Shown in pieces: positions 24,301-30,697 of a DNA stretch of 64,000 bases (its first letter is position 1; the number at the start of each line of letters is the position of its first letter). This DNA comes from Gigantopelta aegis (lineage: Eukaryota > Mollusca > Gastropoda > Neomphalida > Peltospiridae): NCBI RefSeq assembly GCF_016097555.1, contig NC_054701.1, forward strand, positions 37,836,492 through 37,900,491, read 5' to 3'. A model generated the notes under the pieces. It worked only from the letters and a program-made list of their open reading frames with translations, was not told the origin of the DNA and ran no database searches. The position numbers and the translations under genes are program-made.

Positions 24301-27126
24301 ATCGTGGGTTGTCGTTTTTGCTCCAATGTAGCATATCAATAGGCCTACTAGTGTACATTTTTCCTTTGGATTATTTAACAGAGAAAAATACTATAACCCC
24401 ATTTTGTTCCGTTAATGCAACTTGAAATAGATTTAGTTTAATAGTTTATTATATTATTACATCATTTATGCTGTTTTACACAAGTCAGGTTGATCAAAGA
24501 GCAGCACCGTGTTGAAAATTACTGCTTAATGTTTACACTGTACATACACAGGAATGTGAGTGACCAAATGTCAAAAACTGAAAATTGCTCAGTGGTGTTG
24601 GCCCCGACAAGGGTCCAGGGGCAACGCCCTAGTAAGAGGATCGGGGGGGGGGGGGGGGGGGGGACGCCCCCCCCCCCCTGAAGGAGGAGCTATTTTTCCT
24701 ATTTAGATCACAAAAATGGTCATGTAATGGTACTTAACAACAAATTTATGAAGTGTGTTAAATCACTGTGTTAAGACTTTATTATTCTTATTTACCTACA
24801 AAAAGTGAACTTTTTCAATACCTACTTACCATGGTATCTTTCTTTCATTTCTTGTAGATAAAACAGTAATGTCACAACTTATGTACAGTACATTTAGTAA
24901 TTAGTATGCACTATTTACAATGACGGTACACAATAATTTTGCAATAGGCTTTTCCACTTGCCGACAGTTTCTCAAAAACGCTTTCTAACTGAACACCGTC
25001 CACCTGTTTCTCTAGCCATTCCCATCGCCAGGGATTTTTTATGTTTACGTCAAGTTTTAATTTATTTGATTTCTTCACGATATCTTTGCGTCGTGTTGCC
25101 ATTACCGCTTCACAAAAGGCGGGCTAATTGTCTAACGCTATACACAGTTGGTGAAAACGAACCAATGAAATGTCGCCTAACAACAGAAAACCTCAGCAAA
25201 CCTCGTTACTGTTCGGTGCGGGAAGGGAGATAAGTCGAATGACTTCCGTGTTGATTAAAAGACGGAAATGCCGATAAAAAGCTTAAAAGTCGGACAAAAT
25301 TGTTATATTTATATTTTTATTTATTCGCGGAAAAAAATATAAAAATGCGGAATTTGGGTCATGAAAACGTGGAATTCCACGAAAACTCGGAAATCTCACA
25401 TCACTGCATACAGGAGATGGTCAGAAGCTGACATCATTTCGCCACTGGACGTCACGAAAACAAAACAAAATGGCTGCCCCCAGTTAGCAGGAATAATCAT
25501 GTTTTTTTATTAACTCTAAAATTACGCGTTTTTTATTTGTTAAAGTGTCAGTATGTGTTGGTGGTCCGGGTATGCATCTTTCCAACACATAAGGCTCTTG
25601 TTTGAGTTGACCCTACCTTTAAGAGTAAACACCACCTTGTACATCAATGAGAGCCAAAACAAGTAAATGTTACATTAGGTAGACTATAATTAAATAGATA
25701 TTTACAAAATATTTACTTGTCTGTTTAATATGTAAGAAATAATCGAAGAAAATCATTTTTATTCTATTTCCGACAGCACTAGAAATAGAATAAAGTCAAA
25801 CATATATAGTGTTTTCCCTAGCTTGTTTTAGCATGGTGCAGCACCATGCTTCACTAGTCTAGCACCATCTTGCCTTAATCAGTGCCATGCTGCCCTGAGA
25901 TTATACAAGCCTTTTTCAGTAATTAATTCTAAAATTGCCTTTATAAAACACACAAAAAGTATTATTAATTAATAAAATATGCCTTTTATATCTTTTGCCA
26001 TTCATTTATTAAAGCAGGCACATAAATTACATTAATGTTTAATGTTCACTTAATTTTTGTGTATATTTAATGAAATACAAGTGCCCTGAAAATTTTGAAA
26101 ATGCCCCAAAAGTGTTTGGTCTACCATGCCTTGCTTATTTCTAGGGAAATCACTAGTTATTAAAGTCTGAACCATATTGTTAACAACTATGATACTTTAC
26201 TTTCCAACCTTTAATTTCTGTTAGATTTTTCTCCATATCTTGTCAAGACATAAATCGTGAAAAAAAGCAACAATACATGGATTGCATATATTAGACTGAA
26301 ACCATATTACCAGGGATTTATCCAGGATTTTTTGCCATGGTCTCATTTTCGATGGGATTGGGAAAATTAGTGCGAGTAAATCATACATTGGATCTTTTTT
26401 TTTTTTTAAAGTTTAAAATCACCCATATATTTCTTGGAAGTTTTCTTTTGACAATGACAGTGGAGTAAAACTTTTGTTTATTTAGGTTTGTTTAATATTA
26501 CATGCCATTTAATATAGTGCGCTCAGTGCAAAATGGCGGTTGTGTATTCGTTTCCCTATGTATACATTTTTTTGAATATCGACTTGTTTTTTCCTCATTT
26601 GTGCACTTTGTTTTTCGGAAGGTTTTCTTAATTCAAAAAAAGGATTTTGATGTCAGGATTCAATCATATGCAGATTTCTTAAAAACTAGTCAAACATAAA
26701 TAGACTGGTTTATGGGGTGGCCCGGTTCATGGTTTTTCACGATATATCAAAGGCCATGGTATGTGCTATCCTGTCTGGAATAGTGCATATAAAGGATCCC
26801 TTACTATTAATTGGACCAATGTAACATGTTTCCTCTCTAGGACTGTAGTATATGTTAAAAATACCAAATGCTTGACATCCAATAGCCGATGATCAATGTG
26901 ATCTAGTGGTATCGTTAAACATAACAAACTTGTCATCAACTGGTGCCACCACCACCAGTGCCAGTGGTCGTCTAAAATATGTTTTGGCTTATTCAGAAAT
27001 TTTGCTGAATTTATTTAAATGTATAAACAAACACTAAAACCATGCACAAAAAAAAAAGTATCATTACCATTGTTCAACTTTATCCCGATCTTGAACTTTA
27101 TCAAGCCAGGTAGCAACAGCCCTCAT
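170..27126 (-). CDS. IFT122: IFT122 (intraflagellar transport 122, WD repeat/TPR protein), 20 coding exons, 3' end beyond window
   Basis: IFT122 is a subunit of the IFT-A complex, which drives retrograde intraflagellar transport and delivers membrane cargo into cilia (family knowledge). The exons listed separately translate, in order and in frame, to a protein close to animal IFT122. It starts [10 protein letters not shown], has WD40 blades over roughly residues 1-500 (for example [18 protein letters not shown] and [18 protein letters not shown]), then a linker and a TPR-like alpha-solenoid. About 2,632 coding bases, or 877 residues, are visible. The family is usually near 1,240 residues, so the C-terminal quarter with its Cys-rich motifs lies left of position 1. 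All splice sites used are GT-AG and phases match. Introns carry many SINEs and DNA-transposon copies. A 73-bp array follows exon 12. The gene runs divergently from RAD54L2. Exon edges were set by eye from splice signals and recalled homology. Confidence 0.96.
311..579. other. IFT122 intron sequence, nothing recognised
   Basis: AT-rich intron between exon 20 and a transposon copy. I see no coding, RNA or repeat signal. Confidence 0.5.
580..876 (+). mobile_element. Non-autonomous DNA element, CAGGRCTTCTAGA family, copy 1
   Basis: Starts CAGGACTTCTAGATTATGG and ends TTCTAGAAACCCTG, an inverted terminal match. It is flanked on both sides by the same 7 bases, catcaac. The interior includes a short C-run and a stretch shared with 28643-28995 and 52239-52586. 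No ORF. Confidence 0.7.
877..1387. other. IFT122 intron, nothing recognised
   Basis: AT-rich intron sequence between exons 20 and 19, with short A/T runs only. Confidence 0.5.
1388..1490 (-). CDS. IFT122: IFT122 coding exon 19 (TPR-like)
   Basis: Encodes [20 protein letters not shown] and [14 protein letters not shown]. Acceptor ttccag|GCATTT, donor CAAG|gtaaata, with an Ala codon split to exon 20. Confidence 0.95.
2150..2321 (-). CDS. IFT122: IFT122 coding exon 18 (TPR-like)
   Basis: Encodes [40 protein letters not shown] and [17 protein letters not shown]. Acceptor cacag|GATGATT, donor ACGAT|gtaagtcg. Confidence 0.95.
2465..2890 (+). repeat. Dispersed repeat R1, copy 1 (MITE-like)
   Basis: About 430 bp, matching 4504-4962 in the same orientation along its whole length (shared landmarks cctgtgattggttataaa and gatgctacccgtta). 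Ends show a weak inverted match (taggtagtactaaacc against the reverse of ggtagtatacaccta). The open frame across it is incidental; copy 2 does not keep it. Confidence 0.65.
2891..4503. other. IFT122 intron, no feature recognised
   Basis: 1.6 kb of AT-rich intron between the two R1 copies. Short ORFs here have no recognisable similarity and no coding bias. Confidence 0.5.
4504..4962 (+). repeat. Dispersed repeat R1, copy 2
   Basis: Direct-orientation second copy of the repeat at 2465-2890, in the same intron (between exons 18 and 17). It is slightly longer, with an extra gaacatgtatgag-type insertion and extra A-runs. Confidence 0.65.
5181..5347 (-). CDS. IFT122: IFT122 coding exon 17 (TPR-like)
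   Basis: Encodes [40 protein letters not shown] and [15 protein letters not shown]. Acceptor gttttag|GAGTTG, donor GACAT|gtaggt. The Met codon is split across the junction with exon 18. Confidence 0.95.
5421..5530. mobile_element. Short palindromic MITE, GGGCCCCGTTCC family, copy 1
   Basis: Nearly the whole 110 bp is self-complementary: gggccccgttccccgaag at the left pairs with the reverse of tttcgtggaacgggcccc at the right, and inner arms carry GATCTTAGCGCTAAGATC-like palindromes. A second copy is at 45729-45828. Confidence 0.75.
6100..6360 (-). mobile_element. tRNA-derived SINE family 2, minus orientation
   Basis: Read on the minus strand it begins with a tRNA-like head (gtgatgtcgtcattaagcc ... 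ggtactgggttcgtatc, resembling A and B boxes) and continues through a body with tgtcctggacagacagccc to a T/A-rich tail at 6100. Related to 13335-13916. Confidence 0.7.
6396..6557 (-). CDS. IFT122: IFT122 coding exon 16 (TPR-like)
   Basis: Encodes [40 protein letters not shown] and [12 protein letters not shown]. Acceptor gtccag|GAGCG, donor CTAAG|gtgaatt. Exactly 54 codons. A minus-strand SINE ends just upstream on the plus strand, at about 6360. Confidence 0.95.
6952..7105 (-). CDS. IFT122: IFT122 coding exon 15 (solenoid)
   Basis: Encodes [20 protein letters not shown] and [18 protein letters not shown], then [11 protein letters not shown]. Acceptor ttccag|GGATGC, donor AGAG|gtaatc. Start of the TPR-like helical array. 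Confidence 0.95.
7440..7558 (-). CDS. IFT122: IFT122 coding exon 14
   Basis: Encodes [20 protein letters not shown], then [12 protein letters not shown]. Acceptor ttcacag|GGCTTT, donor TTCAA|gtaagac. Confidence 0.94.
7559..8190. other. IFT122 intron, nothing recognised
   Basis: First part of the intron between exons 14 and 13. AT-rich, without clear repeat or coding signal. Confidence 0.45.
8668..8800 (+). mobile_element. SINE family 1 fragment
   Basis: Retains ggtcagtctaggatcgatcc, the body piece ccatagtatgtgatatcctg and cccttgctaa, in the same order as in full copies. Both ends are lost. Confidence 0.6.
9013..9122 (-). mobile_element. SINE family 1 tail fragment
   Basis: Matches the tail of full SINEs: gttaatgacgcactcaacac, then attttatttacggttgtatg and ggggtcgg. 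No head. Confidence 0.6.
9758..9877 (-). CDS. IFT122: IFT122 coding exon 13
   Basis: Encodes [20 protein letters not shown], then [16 protein letters not shown]. Acceptor gtttgtag|GAACC, donor TGCAG|gtaaat. Joins exon 12 in phase 0. Confidence 0.94.
9878..10462. other. IFT122 intron 12, nothing recognised outside the array
   Basis: AT-rich intron between the exon 13 acceptor and the diverged end of the exon-12 array. An open frame at 10330-10530 runs into the array and has no recognisable product. Confidence 0.45.
10463..10757 (-). repeat. 73-bp tandem array duplicating the 3' end of IFT122 exon 12 with its splice donor
   Basis: Three identical 73-bp periods (units starting 10531, 10604 and 10677) follow the genuine exon end at 10758. 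Each unit holds the last 15 exon codons ([15 protein letters not shown]), the donor gtaattt and a 28-base spacer. A fifth, diverged copy at 10463-10510 encodes [16 protein letters not shown] and has its own donor, gtatgc. Its nine base changes from the exon are all synonymous, and it has one extra CCC codon. None of the extra copies has a convincing acceptor. Confidence 0.9.
10758..10922 (-). CDS. IFT122: IFT122 coding exon 12
   Basis: Encodes [17 protein letters not shown] and [18 protein letters not shown], ending ELLFQ. Acceptor tttcag|ATAATG, donor TTTCAG|gtaattt. The last 45 bases plus the donor are repeated downstream as a 73-bp array (10463-10757). Only this upstream donor gives a productive join, because reading past it meets TGA within the 28-base spacer. 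Confidence 0.94.
10923..11523. other. IFT122 intron, nothing recognised
   Basis: AT-rich intron between exons 12 and 11, preceding the small SINE head fragment. Confidence 0.45.
11524..11577 (-). mobile_element. SINE tRNA-like head fragment
   Basis: Read on the minus strand: gagcgaggtatagctcagtg followed by gtagagtgcccgcctgagtg, a tRNA-like A-box region as in the SINE heads at 47903 and 52853. The rest is missing. Confidence 0.55.
11609..11746 (-). CDS. IFT122: IFT122 coding exon 11
   Basis: Encodes [17 protein letters not shown] and [20 protein letters not shown], then GLKNGQ. Acceptor actacag|GAAAAA, donor GACAG|gtaaat. Exactly 46 codons. Confidence 0.95.
12170..12313 (-). CDS. IFT122: IFT122 coding exon 10
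   Basis: Encodes [31 protein letters not shown] and [13 protein letters not shown]. Acceptor gttcag|GTCCAG, donor TCAG|gtaaat. Exactly 48 codons. Confidence 0.95.
12314..13090. other. IFT122 intron, nothing recognised
   Basis: AT-rich intron between exons 10 and 9, without clear features. Confidence 0.45.
13091..13149 (-). CDS. IFT122: IFT122 coding exon 9
   Basis: A 59-base exon encoding [20 protein letters not shown]. Acceptor ttcag|TAAGAATC, donor TTGCT|gtaagtaa. Only homology and flanking splice signals reveal it. Confidence 0.92.
13485..13544. repeat. Perfect 24-bp inverted repeat with 12-base loop
   Basis: Arms 13485-13508 and 13521-13544 are exactly complementary (left arm begins gtgtcttgtgatatcata). 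They lie inside the insertion that splits the SINE. Confidence 0.85.
13560..13800. mobile_element. Small MITE with TTTATCATCCATTA termini
   Basis: A 241-bp element with inverted termini tttatcatccatta and taatggatgataaa. It lies within the SINE copy, and SINE sequence resumes at 13801. No ORF. Confidence 0.65.
13930..14068 (-). CDS. IFT122: IFT122 coding exon 8
   Basis: Encodes [20 protein letters not shown] and [20 protein letters not shown]. The acceptor aaaaag|GCAG is preferred over the nearby ggcag because only it keeps frame. Donor AAAAG|gtatgt. Confidence 0.93.
14441..14714 (-). mobile_element. SINE family 1
   Basis: Tail at the left (gacaccactagagcac), body with aaggtatcttttatatacacc and ccacagacaggatggcacat, tRNA-like head at the right (tttaccactgggctacaac). 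Confidence 0.75.
14863..15054 (-). CDS. IFT122: IFT122 coding exon 7
   Basis: Encodes [31 protein letters not shown] and [16 protein letters not shown]. Acceptor tgcag|ATTGG, donor GTG|gtaagat. A SINE ends about 20 bases beyond the acceptor side, at 15074. Confidence 0.95.
15074..15394 (-). mobile_element. SINE family 1, near full length
   Basis: Complete arrangement: tail atgttttatttaacgacaca at left, body with agcaagggatcttttatatg and ccagtcatggtgcactggct, tRNA-derived head with B-box-like ggatcaatcccagaccg and gggctacgtctcgc at the right. Confidence 0.85.
15797..15872 (-). CDS. IFT122: IFT122 coding exon 6
   Basis: Encodes [20 protein letters not shown], a strongly conserved blade. Acceptor attcag|GGATG, donor AACAG|gtatgt. 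Confidence 0.94.
16186..16985 (-). mobile_element. SINE family 1, split by a DNA transposon
   Basis: SINE sequence runs from 16186 to 16409 and resumes at 16919 (gagaaatagcccaatggg) to its head at about 16985. The six bases gagaaa at the break are duplicated on both sides of the inserted element. Confidence 0.8.
16410..16918. mobile_element. hAT-like non-autonomous element (509 bp) with 6-bp target duplication
   Basis: Inverted termini CAGGGTTCATAC (left) and GTACGAACCCTG (right). The direct repeat gagaaa immediately flanks both ends, and the uninterrupted SINE sequence confirms the pre-insertion site. Sub-terminal ttttcaagggttttccag motifs are repeated near the right end. No transposase ORF. 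Confidence 0.85.
17045..17124 (-). CDS. IFT122: IFT122 coding exon 5
   Basis: Encodes [19 protein letters not shown] and SISWNPS, plus two bases of a Lys codon completed in exon 6. Acceptor attag|GCTGG, donor AGCAA|gttagt. It corresponds to the short form of this region; the longer acidic insert of some vertebrate isoforms is absent. Confidence 0.92.
17125..17730. other. IFT122 intron, nothing recognised
   Basis: AT-rich intron between exons 5 and 4. A 19-base direct duplication (aatatgaagtaagtaggac) occurs near 17610-17645. Confidence 0.45.
17731..17864 (-). CDS. IFT122: IFT122 coding exon 4 (WD40)
   Basis: Encodes [13 protein letters not shown] and [17 protein letters not shown], ending SIRNK. 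Acceptor catag|GTTTG. The donor is the less common gtttac, chosen because the next exon continues the family sequence in frame from here. Confidence 0.94.
17968..18356. mobile_element. TTAA-flanked palindromic MITE, copy 1
   Basis: Shares termini and interior with 61874-62251 (cctgagtttgc at the left, gcaaactctggaatatccc at the right, interior cgtacatacaaaattatt). The TTAA is clear at the right end; the left end is degraded. Confidence 0.65.
18443..19653 (+). mobile_element. TTAA element copy A (1.2 kb, non-autonomous)
   Basis: Bounded by TTAA-AGGTAGGGTCAA at the left and its inverted partner CCCTTCCT-TTAA at the right. It matches 23534-25622 in opposite orientation over its whole length (for example ttggaaagatgcataccc and aagcaataatgtgcattata). 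TTAA flanks are typical of piggyBac- or Kolobok-like transposition. The ORF at 19225-19452 is not recognisable. Confidence 0.75.
19655..19790 (+). repeat. Dispersed repeat R3 (ttatgacccttgaa type), single unit
   Basis: Contains ttatcatgtactgttacaga, agtttgactttcatgg and agttatgacccttgaa, shared with 46590-47012 and 49230-49372. Confidence 0.55.
20003..20079 (-). CDS. IFT122: IFT122 coding exon 3 (WD40)
   Basis: Encodes [19 protein letters not shown] and ends in SDF plus one base of a Gly codon. Acceptor ttag|CCACAAT, donor TTTTG|gtaagttg. The 77-base length keeps frame with exons 2 and 4. Confidence 0.93.
20328..20556 (+). mobile_element. SINE family 1, head-truncated
   Basis: Body from ccagtgtactacgactgg through aaaagatcccttgctgttaa to tail gtgcattgttaaataaaata. 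The tRNA-like head is missing. Confidence 0.75.
20963..21193 (-). CDS. IFT122: IFT122 coding exon 2 (WD40)
   Basis: Acceptor ttgcag|TATTTGG, donor ACAC|gtaagt. Contains the first WD40 blades: [20 protein letters not shown] and [18 protein letters not shown], then [17 protein letters not shown]. This is the most conserved stretch of the gene. It lies between two inverted TTAA elements in the flanking introns. Confidence 0.96.
21194..21996. other. IFT122 intron 1, left part, nothing recognised
   Basis: AT-rich sequence between exon 2 and a hAT-like element. A tctgggtctgg microrepeat near 21495 is the only structure seen. Confidence 0.4.
21997..22231. mobile_element. hAT-like MITE
   Basis: Termini CAGGGTCTTTGCCAGA and TCTGGCAGAAACACTG are inverted partners at 12 or more positions. 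235 bp, no ORF, no obvious target duplication. Confidence 0.55.
22564..22779. repeat. Long inverted repeat (62-bp arms)
   Basis: Arms 22564-22625 and 22718-22779 are nearly perfect complements (ggatagtagtctggttcgaa against ttgaaccagactactatcc) around a 92-base loop. Probably a MITE; a stable hairpin if transcribed. Confidence 0.8.
23197..23520. mobile_element. Inner fold-back MITE with ATGTCAGTAAACAGG termini
   Basis: Inverted ends atgtcagtaaacagg and cctgtttactgacat, followed inward by gatttgtg and its complement. 324 bp, AT-rich, no ORF. Confidence 0.7.
23534..25622 (-). mobile_element. TTAA element copy B, interrupted by a hAT-like element
   Basis: Reverse-oriented partner of 18443-19653, bounded by TTAA at both ends and abutting the right arm of the fold-back element. 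Without the 858-bp insertion plus 6-bp duplication it is about 1,225 bp, close to copy A. Confidence 0.78.
24549..25406 (-). mobile_element. hAT-like element (858 bp) with 6-bp target duplication and BED-finger-like ORF
   Basis: Termini CAGGAATGTGAG and CTCACATCACTG, flanked by cataca on both sides; copy A shows the empty site. On the minus strand at 24911-25102 there is a 63-residue ORF starting [16 protein letters not shown] and holding WRWEWLEKQ and GKAYCKI. Its W..W and C-x-x spacing recalls an N-terminal BED-type finger of hAT transposases, but it is too short to be sure. A G-run then C-run lies at about 24643-24679. Confidence 0.7.
25807..26155. mobile_element. Possible MITE, TAGTGTTTTCCCTAG termini
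   Basis: Left end tagtgttttccctag and right end ctagggaaatcacta are inverted partners. The interior holds repeated agcaccatg/gtgccatgctg words. No target duplication seen. Confidence 0.5.
26159..26290 (+). mobile_element. Terminal fragment of the CTAAAGTC element family
   Basis: Resembles the left arm of 28181-29275 and 50242-50896 (taaagtctgaaccatattgt, gtcaagacataaatcgtgaa). No second arm nearby. Confidence 0.5.
26735..26935 (+). mobile_element. SINE family 1, head-truncated
   Basis: Body atatcaaaggccatggtatg and tail gacatccaatagccgatgat, ending cgttaaacataacaaact, just left of IFT122 exon 1. Confidence 0.7.
27068..27126 (-). CDS. IFT122: IFT122 coding exon 1 (start codon)
   Basis: Encodes [19 protein letters not shown] plus two bases of a Cys codon completed in exon 2. 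The MRAV start matches the conserved family N-terminus and supports the ATG at 27126. The donor reads ATG|gtaatga. The 5' UTR continues to the right for an unknown distance. Confidence 0.88.
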
Positions 27127-28180
27127 GATCGCAACTCTGCAATGTTTTGGAATGCAGTTTTGACAGCTACTGCGCAAACATGGATTTCCTGTCGGTAACG
27201 GATATGGATCATGCAGCGCCATCTACTAGATGCGCTGAAGGAAGAAAATTTCTGGGGAATCGTCTTGCATTTCATTATTATGACATTATATGATATTTCA
27301 TATTAGTGTTACATTTAAGGTGTTAGTAGGTATGGAATTTTTGTTATTAATATACCAACTTTTTAATACAGTCGGAAAAAAATGTAACACTAACCAAAGC
27401 TCCCAGTGTTTCTATTGCTGATTAGGGTCCTACTAAACAAAGGATAAATATCTGAGTAGGTGTCATCTCTTAAATTAGCTTAGAATGTATTTAGACACTT
27501 CCAGTAAAGGAAAACGACTATGTTTGTTAGCTAACTATTACTTTTGTATATTTATGGTACACAGTGTCTCAAAGTAACAGGTACACTACATTATCATACA
27601 TAGTACAACTGCTCTTCACTTTTTTTAATAATAAATGTTTAATGTAGCCAGAAATATTTGTGTTAACTATCATTGATGCCCCAAACTTTGTTAGGGTAGT
27701 GATAAAAATGTGAATATAGTACGTAAGGAAAGAATGTATATTTTGTAGTTTGGTCATGAAATCATATGTATTCCAATCGGTGCACTTAGTCTTAGCCTAC
27801 ATGTATCGCTAAAGATCGAAAAGCGTCCTAAGTCAAGAAGCGTCCTATTTTACGTACACCTTGTTTATTACGAATATGCACGCATGTGAAGTTTGACAAG
27901 AAAATAATTCTGAACCAGGAAGTACTTGCTACTGATAAAGGAAAAAACAGGTAAAAAGTAATTTTTATACAAAATGCATTATACACAATCGTTATTTTAA
28001 ATAGCAGAATCGATTAAAATCATATGCTATATTAATACCTACCTGCATCTAAATAATCAGCACTTGTCCATAGCGAAAGAATTTAATAGATCAAATAATC
28101 AAATTGATCATGCGATTATAATGCGTGTACATTGTAGCCATAGGATGCTTCACGACCCTTCAAGGATACATGTATATAAG
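27127..28180. promoter_or_regulatory. Divergent 5' region between IFT122 and RAD54L2
   Basis: Contains the IFT122 5' UTR and presumably the core promoters of both genes. I see no clear TATA box or RFX-type X-box. A possible RAD54L2 non-coding first-exon donor, aaacag|gtaaaaag, lies at 27950/27951. The assignment rests on gene order only. Confidence 0.4.
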
Positions 28181-29275
28181 CTAAAGTCCGAACCAAAATG
28201 TTAACAACTACAATAAACTGCTCTCCTACCTTTATTTTTCGTTAAATTTTACCCTCATTTTGTCCAGACAGAAATCTTGAAAAAACCATTACAATGACAC
28301 AGATTCCACATACTAGATGATAATTGTCACCTATATTGACTTCGCTGAGATTGTATAGGGCAAAAAGCATGTAATTTTGTGCCAGCTGCCATTTTGACTT
28401 TTTATGGAATCAGGGCTAGGTCTGGATGATCAGAAAATATCGCCAAAATATAAATTATAACACTATTTTTTGGCAAGTGGCAGAGCTAGCCATGGGAATA
28501 CTCTCTAAAAGGGATGAAAGGATATGACTTAATCTAACAGCAACATAACATGTTACGATATAAAAGCAAACGTGATGAAGTCGTTAAATTTTTATTTACT
28601 TTGTTTTGTTTAAAGATATCACTAGAGAACATTGATTTTATACAGGGCTTCTAGATTACGGTAGCCCCACTCCCATGGCTAGTGATATTCAGTGTTGGGT
28701 TAGTAAATAACTACTATTGCCATGCCCAAAGGCTAGTGAAAAAAAGAAAGATCAAATGTTGCAGTTAAGTCTGTTTTGTAAATCTGAATATCCTGCTCCA
28801 CCCCAACCCCCAATGTTAGGGTTTTTAAGCTCTATCTCCCTCTTTAGGTGACATATATGATTATTACTATTATTTAATAAAATTATATTAACTTAAAGTA
28901 AAGTAGGGCTAGTGAATTTTTTATCGTGGCTAGTAAAAAAAAATTAATCACTGATCCCACGACTAATGGATTTTATAAAAATTCTAGAATCCCTGTTTTA
29001 TATTAATTATGTCACATACTTTGGAGGCTTTCACCCCTCTTGAAGAGTATTCCATAAAAAAGTAAAATGGCAGGCGGCAGAAAGCTGCATGTATTTCAGC
29101 CTATGTGATCTCAGCGAAGTTGATACTAGTCGCATCGTTACAGTCTCATATGTGGAATCTGTGTCACTGTAATGTTTTTTTCACAACTTGTGTCTGGACA
29201 AAATTTAGGGGAAATTGTAATTAAAGGTAGGAGAGTAATTTATCGTAGTTGTTAACAATTTGGTTCGGACTTTAG
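28181..29275. mobile_element. Element with long (about 175 bp) inverted termini, CTAAAGTCCGAACC family, copy 1
   Basis: Left arm from ctaaagtccgaaccaaaatg, right arm ending tttggttcggactttag; arms share ttgtccagacag, cacagattccacat and ctgagat words in inverted order. A CAGGGCTTCTAGA element is inserted at 28643-28995. Related copy at 50242-50896. Confidence 0.75.
28643..28995 (+). mobile_element. Non-autonomous element, CAGGGCTTCTAGA family, copy 2
   Basis: Starts CAGGGCTTCTAGATTACGG, ends TTCTAGAATCCCTG, and is flanked on both sides by ttttata (7 bp). The interior matches 580-876 (agctctatctccctcttta). Nested inside the long-terminus element. Confidence 0.75.
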
Positions 29276-29964
29276 TGATGTTCCAATGATAAAAAATTTA
29301 TTGTCTGATGCGATGATCGATGATAAAGTTTACAGTCATTTGTCATGGAAAATGTTAACTGTAATTGTTTCTTCAGTTTAGATGATGAAATTGATGTAAA
29401 TTTTCTGGGGTTTGGGTTTGTTTTCATGTGTAAGTAAAGAACATGGATATTGACATGGAATTAAAGGTAAAATTAGGAATTTATAGGATCTGTCCCAGTA
29501 AACATGATGACAGGTACATGGTCCTCCTAATAATTAAAATCTTTTCTTTTGAGTTCATATAATTCTAACCGATTGTACAATCAAAAGTTGATTGGTTAGT
29601 GCAAACCTATTATATAACCGATCACTGATAGATGATAAAAATCAAACTGATTCTCAACACAAGTTCACTAGTTGGGATGATTTTCTGTTTCTGTCAAATT
29701 ACGTTTCTCATTCTCATTTTTTTTTTTTTTTTTTATTATTTTTTTTTTTTTCCCCAGTTAACCGTGTACTGGATTAATTTTGGACAAAAACACATTAATT
29801 TTTAACATTATTCACTTATTTTCAATAAATACTTTTAATAAATTTCACATGTTTTATGATATTTTAGAATCAGATCCATAAATGTTGATTAAAATGAGGC
29901 AATAAAGTCACATGTGGTTTTGTTCAGATGTCCAGTATTTATGGCCATTATTTCCAATAACTGA
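29276..29964. other. Intergenic or RAD54L2 intron 1 sequence, nothing recognised
   Basis: AT-rich, with a T-homopolymer at about 29718-29751. Confidence 0.4.
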
Positions 29965-30697
29965 CAGGGCTCGAAATGGCCTGTGGCCAGTTCGCCAAAT
30001 GTGACCAAAGTCCAGTTTGGGCAACTTAAATATTAAAAAAATAATGAGGTAATATTATTTGGACAATCTTTTTTCTATAACATATAAGCCACTATTAATA
30101 ATTGTATTGCTTATATCTATTCCACATTAAAATCTTGCTCGTAGTTCGCAAAACTAAACGTATTGGCCAACATTCATTTATATTATAAACATTGATGTTG
30201 TAGACTGGATGTAGTTAGTTGTAGTCTTGATAAAACAAAGGCCTCTTGATCCAGTTTAGAACATCTCGGCTCGAATATGCGATCAAATCCAAACATTTCC
30301 GAATGCCGTCTTAGTTTTTGTCATCTGCTTCGTGGTGTTCTGATTTTTAGTGGGGGTTTTTAATCTTGTTTTATTTGGGGGGTTTTATTGGTCAGTTGAT
30401 TTGGTGCTTATTAAATTGAATGTAGAAATGACTTGTTACCATTTTCGGAGTAAAATCATGATCATGATGCTGGGTGGAATTTTCCTAAATGCACAGCAAC
30501 AAGCAAATGAAAAAGCAAACATGCCGAGGAAGTTCACCTTGTTTTTCAATTCTGTCTAGTGCAAATGAAGTTAGGTTCTTTTAGGATATGGAGAACCTTA
30601 CCCTAACTTTGTAGAAAATAAGTAAATAATTTGCTTTAGCTTGATTTACTTAATCATTGGATTTGGTCATTTTGACATATAGTCTTAGAAAGGAAAC

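Larger units (their letters stand above)
23027..25775. mobile_element. Fold-back element with about 154-bp inverted arms, host of nested insertions
   Basis: Arms 23027-23180 and 25622-25775 are about 85% complementary by eye (tgtcggaaatagaataaaaa at the outer end, ggctctcattgatgtacaag and gtggtgtttactct at the inner end). Between them lie a second fold-back (23197-23520) and TTAA element copy B. Confidence 0.8.

Noticed and set aside
24490-24681. 63-codon plus-strand frame across the junction of the hAT-like element
   Set aside because: It crosses a transposon boundary and ends in the G/C homopolymer; chance frame.
27068-27950. Search for an RFX X-box, expected upstream of many ciliary genes
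   Set aside because: No convincing X-box was found; weak half-site-like matches such as gttgctacc fall in coding sequence.
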